From contig NZ_FOOX01000006.1 in the NCBI RefSeq assembly GCF_900113335.1, positions 62,001-126,000 of the forward strand: DNA of 64,000 nt, written 5' to 3'. Positions 7,381-14,516 of the stretch are shown here, piece by piece. Numbering within the stretch: the first letter of the stretch is position 1; each line of letters opens with the position of its first letter. Under the pieces are notes generated by a model. That model was given only the letters and a program-made list of their open reading frames with translations, made no database searches and was not told the origin of the DNA. A program made the translations under genes and the position numbers. The DNA comes from Desulfotruncus arcticus DSM 17038. Its GTDB lineage: Bacteria > Bacillota > Desulfotomaculia > Desulfotomaculales > Desulfallaceae.

Positions 7381-8568
7381 GTGACGGATGTGGCTAAAAA
7401 AGATGAAATGCACAAGTTCTTTCAGGAATTCAAACGCTTTCACGGAAGGCCTAACCACCACGAAAAGCATCAAAATTGCGAGCACTTTTTTGAAAAATTT
7501 GAGCAGCACCGGATGTATCACCGGGAATTTCACCGGATGCACAGATCCCTGCACTATTTTCGCCCCTTTGCGCTGCTGTTCAACCTACTGATCCTGTTTT
7601 TGCTGTTCAAGCTGGCGGGAATAAAGGCCATCGTCATCTTTATCGCAGCGCTGCTCATTGCCAAAGAAATCGCACAGGCATTATTCTTCCTGCGCGTGGA
7701 AAAAAGAGTCTTCCGGCCCATAGAAGCGCTGAAAAACGGCGTGGAGGAGATCGCCAGGGGCAATTATGACGTAAAAGTGGAGTGCCAAATGCGAAACGAA
7801 ATCGGCCTGCTGGTGGCTTCTTTTAATGAAATGGCACGGAAATTGGGAGAAAGCGAAAGAATAAAATCTGAATACGAAGAAAACAGAAAGTCCCTCATCG
7901 CCAACATCTCCCACGACCTGAAGACACCTATCACCTCCATCCAGGGTTATATTGAAGCCATCCTGGATGAAGACGGCATTCCGCCGGAAAACAAAAAAAA
8001 GTATCTGCAGATCACCCATCACAATATCGTTTACGTAAACAAATTGATAGACGATCTTTTCCTGTTTGCCAAACTTGACCTGCAGAAGCTGAATTTTCAG
8101 TTTGAGCAGGTGCCGGTCCGGGCTTTTATGAGTGATTTAACGGAAGAACTGGGTCTTGAGCTGGAAGAAAGACAGGTGCAGTTTCTCTACACCGATAAAA
8201 TGGAACAGGATTTGCCGGTTTCCCTGGACAGGAAAAGAATGCATCAGGCCCTGAGAAACATTGTGGGCAATGCTTTAAAATACGGACCGGAGAAAGGCTT
8301 GGTCATAAAGGCCGAGCTATCGAAGCAGGGTGATCTGGCCTGTTTAAAACTCAGCGATAACGGCCCGGGCATCCCCGCAGACAAACTCCCCCATATTTTC
8401 GACAGGTTTTACCGCATCGATAAAGAGCGCACTAAAGACCTGATGAGCACCGGGCTCGGGCTGGCCATCGCCAGGGAACTGGTAGAAGCCCACAGGGGAA
8501 GCATTACGGCTTGCAGCGAGGAAGGGAAAGGCACGTGTTTTACGATAACACTGCACTTTGCCGAATGA
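7381..8568 (+). CDS. Sensor histidine kinase with a His-rich cytoplasmic N-terminus
   Basis: The 395-residue kinase starts at GTG 7381 behind GGGGCGG. Eleven of its first 60 residues are His, an unusual cytoplasmic extension. Two membrane segments follow (about 62-79 and 81-104) with almost no extracellular loop, then HAMP (RPIEALKNGVEEIARGNYDV), HisKA with His178 (IANISHDLKTPITS) and an HATPase domain (NIVGNALKYGPEKG, LSDNGPGIP, IFDRFYRIDKERT, GLGLAIA). With no outside loop, the signal is probably sensed in the membrane or by the His-rich tail, as in intramembrane-sensing kinases. The regulator gene starts 18 bp downstream. Confidence 0.9.
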   Translation: MTDVAKKDEMHKFFQEFKRFHGRPNHHEKHQNCEHFFEKFEQHRMYHREFHRMHRSLHYFRPFALLFNLLILFLLFKLAGIKAIVIFIAALLIAKEIAQALFFLRVEKRVFRPIEALKNGVEEIARGNYDVKVECQMRNEIGLLVASFNEMARKLGESERIKSEYEENRKSLIANISHDLKTPITSIQGYIEAILDEDGIPPENKKKYLQITHHNIVYVNKLIDDLFLFAKLDLQKLNFQFEQVPVRAFMSDLTEELGLELEERQVQFLYTDKMEQDLPVSLDRKRMHQALRNIVGNALKYGPEKGLVIKAELSKQGDLACLKLSDNGPGIPADKLPHIFDRFYRIDKERTKDLMSTGLGLAIARELVEAHRGSITACSEEGKGTCFTITLHFAE

Positions 8569-8586
8569 GTAGGAAGGGATTTAGGT

Positions 8587-9273
8587 ATGAAACGCATCCT
8601 GATCATCGAAGATGATCTTCATATCGCCGAACTGGAAAGGGACTATCTTCAGTTGAACGGGTTTAAGGCCGACATCGTCCAGGATGGAGCCCAGGGGCTG
8701 AAAAGAGCCCTCGCGGGCAATTATGATGTCATTATTGTGGATCTGATGCTGCCCGGCAAGGACGGCTATGAAATCATCAAAGAAATAAGGGCAAGACTGG
8801 ATGTTCCGATGATGGTGATTTCAGCCAAAGACGAGGATATAAATAAGATCAGGGGACTGGAATATGGAGCCGACGACTACCTGACCAAACCGTTCAGCCC
8901 CGGGGAACTGGTGGCCAGGATCAAGTCCCATATCAGAAGATATGAGCGGCTCAAAGGCAGCCAAATTCCTTCCGAAATAATCATCCACAGGGGTTTGGAA
9001 ATCAATACGGCATCCCGCAAGGTGTACGTCAACGACCATGATGTACAGATGACCGCCAGGGAATACGAGTTGTTGGTGTTTCTTGCATCCAACCCCGGCA
9101 TTGTTTTTTCAAAAGAACATATTCTCGCCGGCATATGGGGAGACGATTATTACGGGGATACGGCAACCGTGGCGGTGCACATTCAAAAAATAAGGAAAAA
9201 GATAGAAAAAGACCCGTCCAACCCAGAGTTTATCGAGACCCTCTGGGGAACGGGGTACCGGTTTAATAAGTAA
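8587..9273 (+). CDS. OmpR/PhoB-family response regulator
   Basis: The 228-residue protein has a receiver domain with acidic pocket IIEDD (residues 7-10), phospho-acceptor Asp52 (VIIVDLMLPGKDG), a conserved Ser/Ala at VISAKDE, and the Lys in TKPFSPGELVAR. A C-terminal winged helix follows (VQMTAREYELLVFLASNPGIVFSKEHIL...TVAVHIQKIRKKI...TLWGTGYRF). It is the partner of the kinase ending 18 bp upstream. OmpR-type regulators bind direct repeats, so the repeat at 5948-6001 before the first gene of this set is a candidate target. Confidence 0.93.
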   Translation: MKRILIIEDDLHIAELERDYLQLNGFKADIVQDGAQGLKRALAGNYDVIIVDLMLPGKDGYEIIKEIRARLDVPMMVISAKDEDINKIRGLEYGADDYLTKPFSPGELVARIKSHIRRYERLKGSQIPSEIIIHRGLEINTASRKVYVNDHDVQMTAREYELLVFLASNPGIVFSKEHILAGIWGDDYYGDTATVAVHIQKIRKKIEKDPSNPEFIETLWGTGYRFNK

Positions 9274-9523
9274 CAACCAGATCTTTTTTTGTGCTTCCGC
9301 ATATGTTCCTTGCTGCGATATTAAGTTGTGGCAAATCAAATGCATTCCTTTTTTTAATCCCCCCTCAGCCATGCACCTTGCACTGGAAATATTTACAATA
9401 ACCCCATTGCCTTCCCTGTTGCTTGATAATTATATTACAAAGCAATAAACCATTTTGCATCTTAGCCAATATATAGTATTATATAATTTAAAAACATGAA
9501 AAAGGGAAAGGAGTGAACGAACG

Positions 9524-9904
9524 ATGTTCAAGGCCTGGTTGAGACACACCGAACCAATTAAATTAGAGCCGTATAACGGTGATTTAAAAGGCATTGACGG
9601 CTGGCTGTCCAGAGAAGGCGTTTTATATCAATGTAATTATGTGGACCATTCAATCTATGCCGAAAAATTGTGTAAAAAGTTTGGTTATCAACTGCTTAAT
9701 CGCATCCCTTTTCAAATGAATGGTGAGTATACCCTTGAACAAAAGGGATGGGTTAAAATCAGTAACGGGAGAGTTCATTACTTTAACGAAAGACCAATGA
9801 CCAAAAAACAATTGGATTTTTTGTTTGACTATTTTATTTGCAATGGTTACAGCGTTAACGAGTATCAGGAACTTGTACGCCAACAGGGAGAAGTACTGGC
9901 CTGA
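9524..9904 (+). CDS. Hypothetical 126-residue protein
   Basis: No family recognised. The protein is soluble, with GDLKGIDGWLSREGVLYQCNY near the start and HYFNERPMTKKQLDFLFDYFICNGY near the end, suggesting a small alpha/beta fold. Start ATG 9524 follows AAAGGGAAAGGAGTG with 12-bp spacing. It converges on the minus-strand gene at 9913, only 8 bp away. The 250 bp upstream (9274-9523) are AT-rich with no gene seen. Confidence 0.65.
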   Translation: MFKAWLRHTEPIKLEPYNGDLKGIDGWLSREGVLYQCNYVDHSIYAEKLCKKFGYQLLNRIPFQMNGEYTLEQKGWVKISNGRVHYFNERPMTKKQLDFLFDYFICNGYSVNEYQELVRQQGEVLA

Positions 9905-9912
9905 TTATATTG

Positions 9913-10353
9913 CTAAACAAACTTGTAACCCATACAACAATGATATTGATAACTGGCTCCTGATACTTCCCACATTTTTTTGGGTGGCTTACCGTCCTTT
10001 TGTATTATGCTGACCGGGAGTTTTTTCTGACTTATTATGATGGAGCCGCATTTGCAAATTGGAACAACTTCCTTGGGGCCTGCTATGATATAGTTGCCTT
10101 GATATTGAGGTTCGTCAAATATGTATACATAGCAATCTCCCGTTTCCACAAATGTTACATTTTTCATGTGCATAAAATTTACAAAGGCCATATCAGGCAT
10201 TGACTGATATGAATAATCCCCGTGATAAATCCTTGGTGTTCTGGTTACGGATTTAGATTTGAAAAAAGTCACCAGAGGCTTAAGAAAATTTACGACGGCA
10301 CTGGCTGATTCTATATGATGACAATTTTCACCGGTTTGAGAGATACTCGACAT
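9913..10353 (-). CDS. Hypothetical protein, possibly with a beta/gamma-crystallin-type motif
   Basis: I do not recognise the whole protein. The central segment CYVYIFDEPQYQGNYIIAG followed by CKCGSIIIS has the spacing of a crystallin Greek-key motif (aromatic-x-Glu...F/Y-x-G-x-Y, then a Ser in SSI-like position), which often binds calcium. The match is short and could be chance. Six Cys are present in the C-terminal half. No signal peptide. Start ATG 10353 follows GGAAGGAGAGGGG. Its 5' leader (about 10560 to 10354) carries two tandem copies of the repeated leader motif described at 10385 and 10501. Confidence 0.5.
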   Translation of the reverse strand: MSSISQTGENCHHIESASAVVNFLKPLVTFFKSKSVTRTPRIYHGDYSYQSMPDMAFVNFMHMKNVTFVETGDCYVYIFDEPQYQGNYIIAGPKEVVPICKCGSIIISQKKLPVSIIQKDGKPPKKMWEVSGASYQYHCCMGYKFV

Positions 10354-10384
10354 ATTAATCCCCTCTCCTTCCTTATAAAATTAA

Positions 10385-10435
10385 TAGGCCGACACGTTAT
10401 ACCAACATGCCGGCCTATCGTTGTTCGATTTAGCC
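10385..10435 (-). ncRNA. Repeated leader motif, copy A
   Basis: On the minus strand it reads GGCTAAATCGAACAACGATA then GGCCGGCATG...TGTCGGCCTA. The first part can fold as ATCG-AACAA-CGAT, the second as a long GGCCG/CGGCC hairpin. The 20-base first part is shared with copies B, C and D. It lies in the 5' leader of the gene at 9913-10353, after copy B. Confidence 0.6.
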
Positions 10436-10500
10436 GTAATGATTTCGTTTCATTTCAGTTGTAATTATAGATTAAAAAAATATTAGCTGTGATAAGGAAA

Positions 10501-10548
10501 TAGGCTGGCAGTGAATTACACGCCAGCCTATCGTTGTTCGATTCAGCC
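10501..10548 (-). ncRNA. Repeated leader motif, copy B
   Basis: On the minus strand: GGCTGAATCGAACAACGATA, then the perfect hairpin TAGGCTGGC/GCCAGCCTA. It starts about 12 nt after the predicted transcription start from the promoter at 10567-10595 and lies 66 nt upstream of copy A in the same transcript. Confidence 0.6.
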
Positions 10549-10566
10549 TCAGTTATATTTAAGTAA

Positions 10567-10595
10567 AGTATACCAACAACCATACTTTGTGTCAA
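10567..10595 (-). promoter_or_regulatory. Sigma-A promoter for the tandem-motif leader
   Basis: TTGACA, 17 bp, TATACT on the minus strand. It would start transcription near 10560, just before leader copy B. Confidence 0.75.
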
Positions 10596-10757
10596 TAGGT
10601 ACAAAGTAATTAATTACATAATAAGTAATTCTTCTTAATTTGAGAACAATTACATTGACCATTTGCTTAACCAGTGATAATATGTGATATATCGCACAAT
10701 ATTTTGACATAATATAGCACTTTCCAGTTTTAATTCAGATTCTTTGAGGTGAGGTAT

Positions 10758-10955
10758 GTGTCATTAAGTACTTCCGAGAAACAATTAATCATGTTTATAA
10801 GGGATCTAGGCTGGGGCGAGGTAGAAATTCGTGTTGAGAAAGGAAAACCGGTTTTGATTTGTGAGGCAATTAGAACATTCAAACTGTTAGAGCAATCTGT
10901 CAACGCAGAAACATCAACTAAAAAGACCAAAGGTCGTCTTACTGCTTTTAAATAG
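10758..10955 (+). CDS. DUF2292 / YezD-like small protein, paralog 1
   Basis: This 65-residue protein has EKQLIMFIRDLGWGEVEIRV followed by EKGKPVLICEAIRTFKLLEQ. The pattern (helix, G-x-V-x-I-x-V-x-x-G-x-P-V, helix with E-x-I-R/K) is that of DUF2292 (YezD), found in Firmicutes often near sulfur genes. The GTG at 10758 is preferred over GTG 10749 because GAGGTGAGG lies just ahead of it. A Lys-rich C-terminal tail (KKTKGRLTAFK) is unique to this copy. Paralogs follow at 11051 and 11949. Confidence 0.75.
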   Translation: MSLSTSEKQLIMFIRDLGWGEVEIRVEKGKPVLICEAIRTFKLLEQSVNAETSTKKTKGRLTAFK

Positions 10956-11050
10956 CTATCATTTCTATATCATGGAACAACCGGCATAATTAACCCGCGC
11001 TACAAAATTAATTATACATATTTTAGATTATTGCCAGGGAGGAATTTTTC

Positions 11051-11227
11051 ATGTTCCCAACCAGTAATAACCACAAATCGTTAACCAACAGGGAAAAACA
11101 ATTAATCCGTTTTTTAAGACAGTTGGCATGGGGCCAAGTAAGGGTAAGAGTTGAAAACGGTCAACCGGTACTAATATACGAAGCCATAAAAACATTAGAA
11201 CTGGGTGATCAAGGTACGGCTGATTAA
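11051..11227 (+). CDS. DUF2292 / YezD-like small protein, paralog 2
   Basis: A 58-residue protein: SLTNREKQLIRFLRQLAWGQ, then VRVRVENGQPVLIYEAIKTL. It is closely similar to paralog 3 (shared NREKQLIRF and ENGQPVLIYEAIKTL) and more distant from paralog 1. Start ATG follows CAGGGAGGAATTTTTC. Same family considerations as paralog 1. It lies 95 bp after paralog 1 and before the promoter of leader copy C. Confidence 0.78.
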   Translation: MFPTSNNHKSLTNREKQLIRFLRQLAWGQVRVRVENGQPVLIYEAIKTLELGDQGTAD

Positions 11228-11286
11228 ATTACCGTTAAAGGCCGTGTTATATCACAACCATGATTGTGATTATTTTAGCAATCCTG

Positions 11287-11315
11287 TTGACTATTACCCA
11301 TTTATTTAATATCAT
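11287..11315 (+). promoter_or_regulatory. Sigma-A promoter before leader copy C
   Basis: TTGACT, 17 bp, TATCAT; an alternative TATAAT at 11315-11320 has poor spacing (22 bp). The predicted start near 11322 is about 14 nt before the motif. Confidence 0.6.
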
Positions 11316-11335
11316 ATAATTAATCTAAATATTAG

Positions 11336-11407
11336 GGCTGAATCGAACAACGATAAGCCGGGTATTCCAGGTATAAATTACCCTGGATATCCGGCTTTGT
11401 GCTTTTC
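11336..11407 (+). ncRNA. Repeated leader motif, copy C, with terminator-like second hairpin
   Basis: GGCTGAATCGAACAACGATA is followed by AGCCGGGTATTCCAGG...CCTGGATATCCGGCT and a T-rich run (TTTGTGCTTTT). Here GGCT can also pair with AGCC right after the small hairpin, competing with the large one. This is the arrangement expected of an attenuator. It lies about 70 nt upstream of the stand-alone receiver gene. Confidence 0.65.
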
Positions 11408-11477
11408 AAGGTAATCACCTCGGTCATCAAAAAATAACGAGGTTGTCTCTACCCAAGCAATTGGAAGGATGGTTTGC

Positions 11478-11882
11478 ATGAAAAAGATTTTAATTATCGA
11501 TGACGAAGAAGGAATGTGCTGGGCGCTGGAAAAGTCGTTGAACCAGGATGGTTTTGAAGTAGTGACCACCACCAACGGTAATGAAGGGATAGCTATTTTC
11601 AATAGCCATTCCTTTGATCTGGTTCTATTGGATGTTAAATTAAAGGAAAGTAACGGGTTATTACTATTGGAACAAATTCGCAAAACGAACTCCCTGGTAC
11701 CGGTGTTAATTATGACCGGCTACAGTTCAATGTCTGTGGCCCTTGAAGCAGTGGATAAAGGCGCAACCGGTTACCTAACCAAACCGGTTAAAGTATCTAA
11801 CCTGCGTGAAACAGTCAGAGAATTGTTGTTGGGTGAATCGGCGGAAAAAGTGCGAACTATACCACGTGACAAACCAAGATGA
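11478..11882 (+). CDS. Stand-alone response-regulator receiver domain
   Basis: The 134-residue protein is a receiver domain with no output domain: LIIDDEEG (Asp pair at 7-8), LVLLDVKLKESNG with the phospho-acceptor Asp, LIMTGYSS, and LTKPVK. The sequence is NtrC-like. A short basic tail (RTIPRDKPR) follows. ATG 11478 is chosen over ATG 11469 because GGAAGG (11463-11468) would touch the earlier codon. No kinase is adjacent; the nearest orphan kinase is the NtrB-like one at 14998-16527, a possible partner. DUF2292 paralog 3 lies 66 bp downstream and is probably in the same transcript. Confidence 0.88.
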   Translation: MKKILIIDDEEGMCWALEKSLNQDGFEVVTTTNGNEGIAIFNSHSFDLVLLDVKLKESNGLLLLEQIRKTNSLVPVLIMTGYSSMSVALEAVDKGATGYLTKPVKVSNLRETVRELLLGESAEKVRTIPRDKPR

Positions 11883-11948
11883 TTGGTGATTTCACTTTCA
11901 GAACATTTTTCAGTATCAACATTTCAATGTTGCCGGGGAGGGGATTTC

Positions 11949-12140
11949 ATGCCTCCAGATAATGATAAGCGCAAAATGTTAACCAACAGGGAAAAACAAT
12001 TAATCCGTTTTATCAGACAACTTAAATGGGGCGAAGTAAAGATCAAGGTTGAAAACGGCCAGCCGGTATTAATATACGAAGCTATTAAAACTTTAAAGCT
12101 GGGGGATTCAGATACAACCCACCCATCCAAGGTCTGGTAG
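11949..12140 (+). CDS. DUF2292 / YezD-like small protein, paralog 3
   Basis: A 63-residue protein: MLTNREKQLIRFIRQLKWGE, then VKIKVENGQPVLIYEAIKTL. ATG 11949 follows GGGGAGGGGATTTC, much better than the upstream in-frame codon at 11883 that touches the receiver stop. Nearly identical in the core to paralog 2, so a local duplication; the receiver gene and leader copy C lie between them. Confidence 0.8.
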   Translation: MPPDNDKRKMLTNREKQLIRFIRQLKWGEVKIKVENGQPVLIYEAIKTLKLGDSDTTHPSKVW

Positions 12141-12173
12141 CAAAAATTAATCAGCCCATGCCAGGAGAGGTAT

Positions 12174-12308
12174 TTACTTGATTATTGGTCCGTAGTAATA
12201 GAAACAAAAATAAATCCATGAAAAAGCAATAGCAAAAACTCCAAAAGCATCAACAATGTCTTGCAGCAAACTGGTTTCTTCCCAATGAATGTAATCATTT
12301 TTACCCAA
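12174..12308 (-). CDS. Small membrane protein, 44 residues
   Basis: A minus-strand gene with TTG start (12306-12308) behind AAGGAGTGAGCTAAC. It reads MGKNDYIHWEETSLLQDIVD, then a hydrophobic segment AFGVFAIAFSWIYFCFYYYG, then PIIK. A charged N-terminus and one transmembrane helix are clear. Family unknown. It is convergent with DUF2292 paralog 3. The next 235 bp (12309-12543) are very AT-rich with no gene seen. Confidence 0.6.
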   Translation of the reverse strand: MGKNDYIHWEETSLLQDIVDAFGVFAIAFSWIYFCFYYYGPIIK

Positions 12309-12543
12309 GTTAGCTCACTCCTTACCTGAAATTGATTTAAAACAATCATTTCTATTTTATAAAATTATAAATTGTTAGTCAATTTGCCAATAGCTTATAA
12401 ACAATAATATTTAGCGACAAATTTGTCAAATATAATGCAAGATTATTGCATTTTTTTTTGGATAACACTTATACTCAGGAAACTAGTAGTACCGGCTTTC
12501 ATGAAGATTTTTGACTTTCATGTGATTTTTTTTACAATCAATA

Positions 12544-12572
12544 TTGACTCTTCAATTTGTCGGGGGTATAAT
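12544..12572 (+). promoter_or_regulatory. Sigma-A promoter of the TauE gene set
   Basis: TTGACT, exactly 17 bp, TATAAT. The predicted start near 12579 is about 24 nt upstream of leader copy D. Confidence 0.8.
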
Positions 12573-12602
12573 ACGTTCAACAAAGGAAAATAACAGTTAA
12601 AA

Positions 12603-12676
12603 GGCTAAATCGAACAACGATAGGCCGGGTGTCCTTGTTGAATATTAGCAAGGGGATTCCCGGCTTTTATATTTTT
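12603..12676 (+). ncRNA. Repeated leader motif, copy D, with terminator-like second hairpin
   Basis: GGCTAAATCGAACAACGATA, then GGCCGGGTGTCCTTG...CAAGGGGATTCCCGGC and a T-rich run (TTTTATATTTTT). The second hairpin has a mispaired middle but a strong base. Same layout as copy C. It lies at the head of the transcript for the small membrane proteins and the TauE transporter. Confidence 0.65.
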
Positions 12677-12746
12677 CTGGCAGAATAGTGAATAAAAAAT
12701 TTTACTCTGATGGGTAAGTGAGGGGTAAAACGAAGGGGGGGGAAAC

Positions 12747-12815
12747 ATGACCAGTTACACATGTGAAAGTGCCAACGATCACATTTCGGCAAAGGAGGTG
12801 ATGATTTATGCTTAA
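12747..12815 (+). CDS. Possible 22-residue leader peptide
   Basis: ATG 12747 follows AAGGGGGGG at good spacing and reads MTSYTCESANDHISAKEVMI then YA and TAA. Its stop overlaps the start of the next small gene by 8 bp, an arrangement that would couple their translation. It could be a leader peptide or a chance frame that only delivers ribosomes. Confidence 0.4.
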   Translation: MTSYTCESANDHISAKEVMIYA

Positions 12816-12909
12816 ACTTCTGGCGCGGGTATTCATGGTAGTAACCTGTATTGGATCCTGCAGTTATTGGGTTTACACCCTGGCCACTTTGAAGTTCCTT
12901 AGCAAATAA
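12808..12909 (+). CDS. Small membrane protein, 33 residues
   Basis: ATG 12808 follows AAAGGAGGTGATGATT, a near-perfect ribosome site. The product MLKLLARVFMVVTCIGSCSY then WVYTLATLKFLSK is one transmembrane helix with a Lys/Arg N-terminus. No family recognised. Second in the set leading to the TauE transporter, so it may be a small subunit or regulator of it. Confidence 0.65.
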   Translation: MLKLLARVFMVVTCIGSCSYWVYTLATLKFLSK

Positions 12910-12956
12910 TGTGTTTTGCTAAATTGTAATCAAAGAAATGGAAGGAGGAATAAAAT

Positions 12957-13163
12957 ATGGGTTTCTTTGAATGGTATTTAGCTTTTCATGATAATAATCC
13001 TATTCTTGGCGGTCTCGTTGTCCCGATATACATGTCTTTGTTCGGCCTGGCTTTTGCCGTGGTAGCCGATGTAGTGGTCAGGCTTACAGGTATTCATCTT
13101 GGCGATTACAAAAAAGAATACGAGGAAATATTGGATGAACAGGAAGGAAATGCCAAGGCGTAA
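12957..13163 (+). CDS. Small membrane protein upstream of TauE, 68 residues
   Basis: A hydrophobic segment (LGGLVVPIYMSLFGLAFAVVADVVV) follows a short N-terminus GFFEWYLAFHDNNP, and the end is highly charged (GDYKKEYEEILDEQEG). Start ATG follows GGAAGGAGGAATAAAAT. It lies 99 bp before the TauE gene and after the 33-residue gene, so probably one operon. Family not recognised; an accessory subunit of the transporter is a reasonable guess. Confidence 0.7.
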   Translation: MGFFEWYLAFHDNNPILGGLVVPIYMSLFGLAFAVVADVVVRLTGIHLGDYKKEYEEILDEQEGNAKA

Positions 13164-13262
13164 TGAATCAATCATTTGTATAGTATAAATTATTCCCTGG
13201 GAATTGTGTATACATTTATAATCAGTTAATAATAATTCTTTAAATTGGAGGTGTGGATAGAA

Positions 13263-14462
13263 ATGATGCACATGCCAATGAGCGGTGTTGAAATGGCCTG
13301 GTGGCCGTTGATTTTAATAGGTTTTACTGTAGGCGTAGTAGGTGGTTACTTCGGCCTCGGCGGGGCCTGGCTGGTTACGCCGGCGCTTAACCTCTTCGGG
13401 TTCCCCATGGTGTACGCAGTCGGTACTGATATGGCGCACGTTGCCGGCAAGTCTGTGGTGTCGACCTTTAGACACTGGCGGTTTGGTCACGTTAGCGTAA
13501 TTATAGCCTTAACTATGCTTATAGGTACCATGTCGGGTGTTGAGGTAGGCGCTCAAACACTAATGTTTCTGAATAGTATAGGGCTGGCAGGTCCGGTGGT
13601 GCGTTACATCTACATGGTTTTACTGTTTTGCATGTTCTTCTTTATGCTGAGAGAATACTTAAATGCCAAGAAGATGGAGAAAGTAACCGGTAAAGAAGTC
13701 AAAGACCTGGTTGGCAACAGATTATCAAAATGGATCCAAAATAACCTGGACGTGTGGCCGGTTATTTATTGCAAGACCGCCCGCATACGCATCTCCGTTT
13801 GGGCCCTGATCTTTCTGGGTATTTTCACCGGCTTCGTGGCCGGTATACTGGGCATCGGCGGCGGCCTGCTGCGGGTTCCCGCCCTGATCTATCTGGTTGG
13901 CGTTCCCACCAAAGTAGCCGTGGGCACCGACCTGTTTGAGGTGATGTTCTCAGGGGCCTATGGCGGTTTTACTTACGGCGCCAAGGGAATGGTTGAACTG
14001 GTGGCCGCCACCCTGATGTTGTGCGGCGCGGCTGTAGGCGCACAGTTCGGCACCATCTGCACCAAGTACGTGTACGGTCTCACCATTCGCCTGGTGTACG
14101 CATGTGCTTGCTTCTTCGCCTTTACTTCGGTGGTACTGAAACAGGTAGCTTCCAACTATAGCAAAATATATGAAAAGGGCATGCTGGAAGTGCTCCAAGC
14201 CGAAGGAATTACGGGTAATCAGGCTAAAATAATGCTGCAGTATCCGGAACAAATGCATAAATACATGCTGGAAGTGGCCAACCGGCCGGACTGGTGGCAG
14301 GCATTCCAGACATACCATACAGTTAACACGGTTGGTTGCGCGGTAATCCTGACGGCGGCGTGTGGTATCTGCGCGTACATTCTCTACTTGCTGGTTATTG
14401 GTATCATGAAGGAGAGGCGTGAAAAGCGCAATATGGAGCAACAAATGCAAAGCGGAGCATAG
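13263..14462 (+). CDS. TauE/SafE-family anion (sulfite/sulfonate-type) transporter
   Basis: This 399-residue membrane protein contains two TauE repeats: GFTVGVVGGYFGLGGAWLVT then PALNLFGFPMVYAVGTDMAH, and FTGFVAGILGIGGGLLRVPA then LIYLVGVPTKVAVGTDL. About eight membrane helices are visible, with a longer loop around residues 125-165 and an insertion near 300-350 rich in charged residues before the last helix. The family exports or imports sulfite, sulfoacetate or other small organosulfur anions. ATG 13263 is chosen because TTGGAGGTG sits 9 bp upstream. Last gene behind leader copy D. Substrate is not readable; sulfur anions fit a sulfate-reducer. Confidence 0.85.
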   Translation: MMHMPMSGVEMAWWPLILIGFTVGVVGGYFGLGGAWLVTPALNLFGFPMVYAVGTDMAHVAGKSVVSTFRHWRFGHVSVIIALTMLIGTMSGVEVGAQTLMFLNSIGLAGPVVRYIYMVLLFCMFFFMLREYLNAKKMEKVTGKEVKDLVGNRLSKWIQNNLDVWPVIYCKTARIRISVWALIFLGIFTGFVAGILGIGGGLLRVPALIYLVGVPTKVAVGTDLFEVMFSGAYGGFTYGAKGMVELVAATLMLCGAAVGAQFGTICTKYVYGLTIRLVYACACFFAFTSVVLKQVASNYSKIYEKGMLEVLQAEGITGNQAKIMLQYPEQMHKYMLEVANRPDWWQAFQTYHTVNTVGCAVILTAACGICAYILYLLVIGIMKERREKRNMEQQMQSGA

Positions 14463-14479
14463 CGTTGATTAAACATTAA

Positions 14480-14516
14480 GCAGGGAAGTTCAGGAGTTAT
14501 TCCGGGTCTTCCCTGC
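14480..14516 (+). terminator. Hairpin after the TauE gene
   Basis: GCAGGGAAG/CTTCCCTGC, 9-bp stem, 18 bp after the stop. No T-run follows, so termination would be weak or factor-dependent. Confidence 0.5.

Noticed and set aside
9913..10353. Firm assignment as a beta/gamma-crystallin
   Set aside because: Only one short segment fits the Greek-key pattern. Kept as a possibility, not as a call.
14480..14516. Hairpin after TauE as a strong intrinsic terminator
   Set aside because: No T-run follows on the plus strand. Listed only as a weak terminator.
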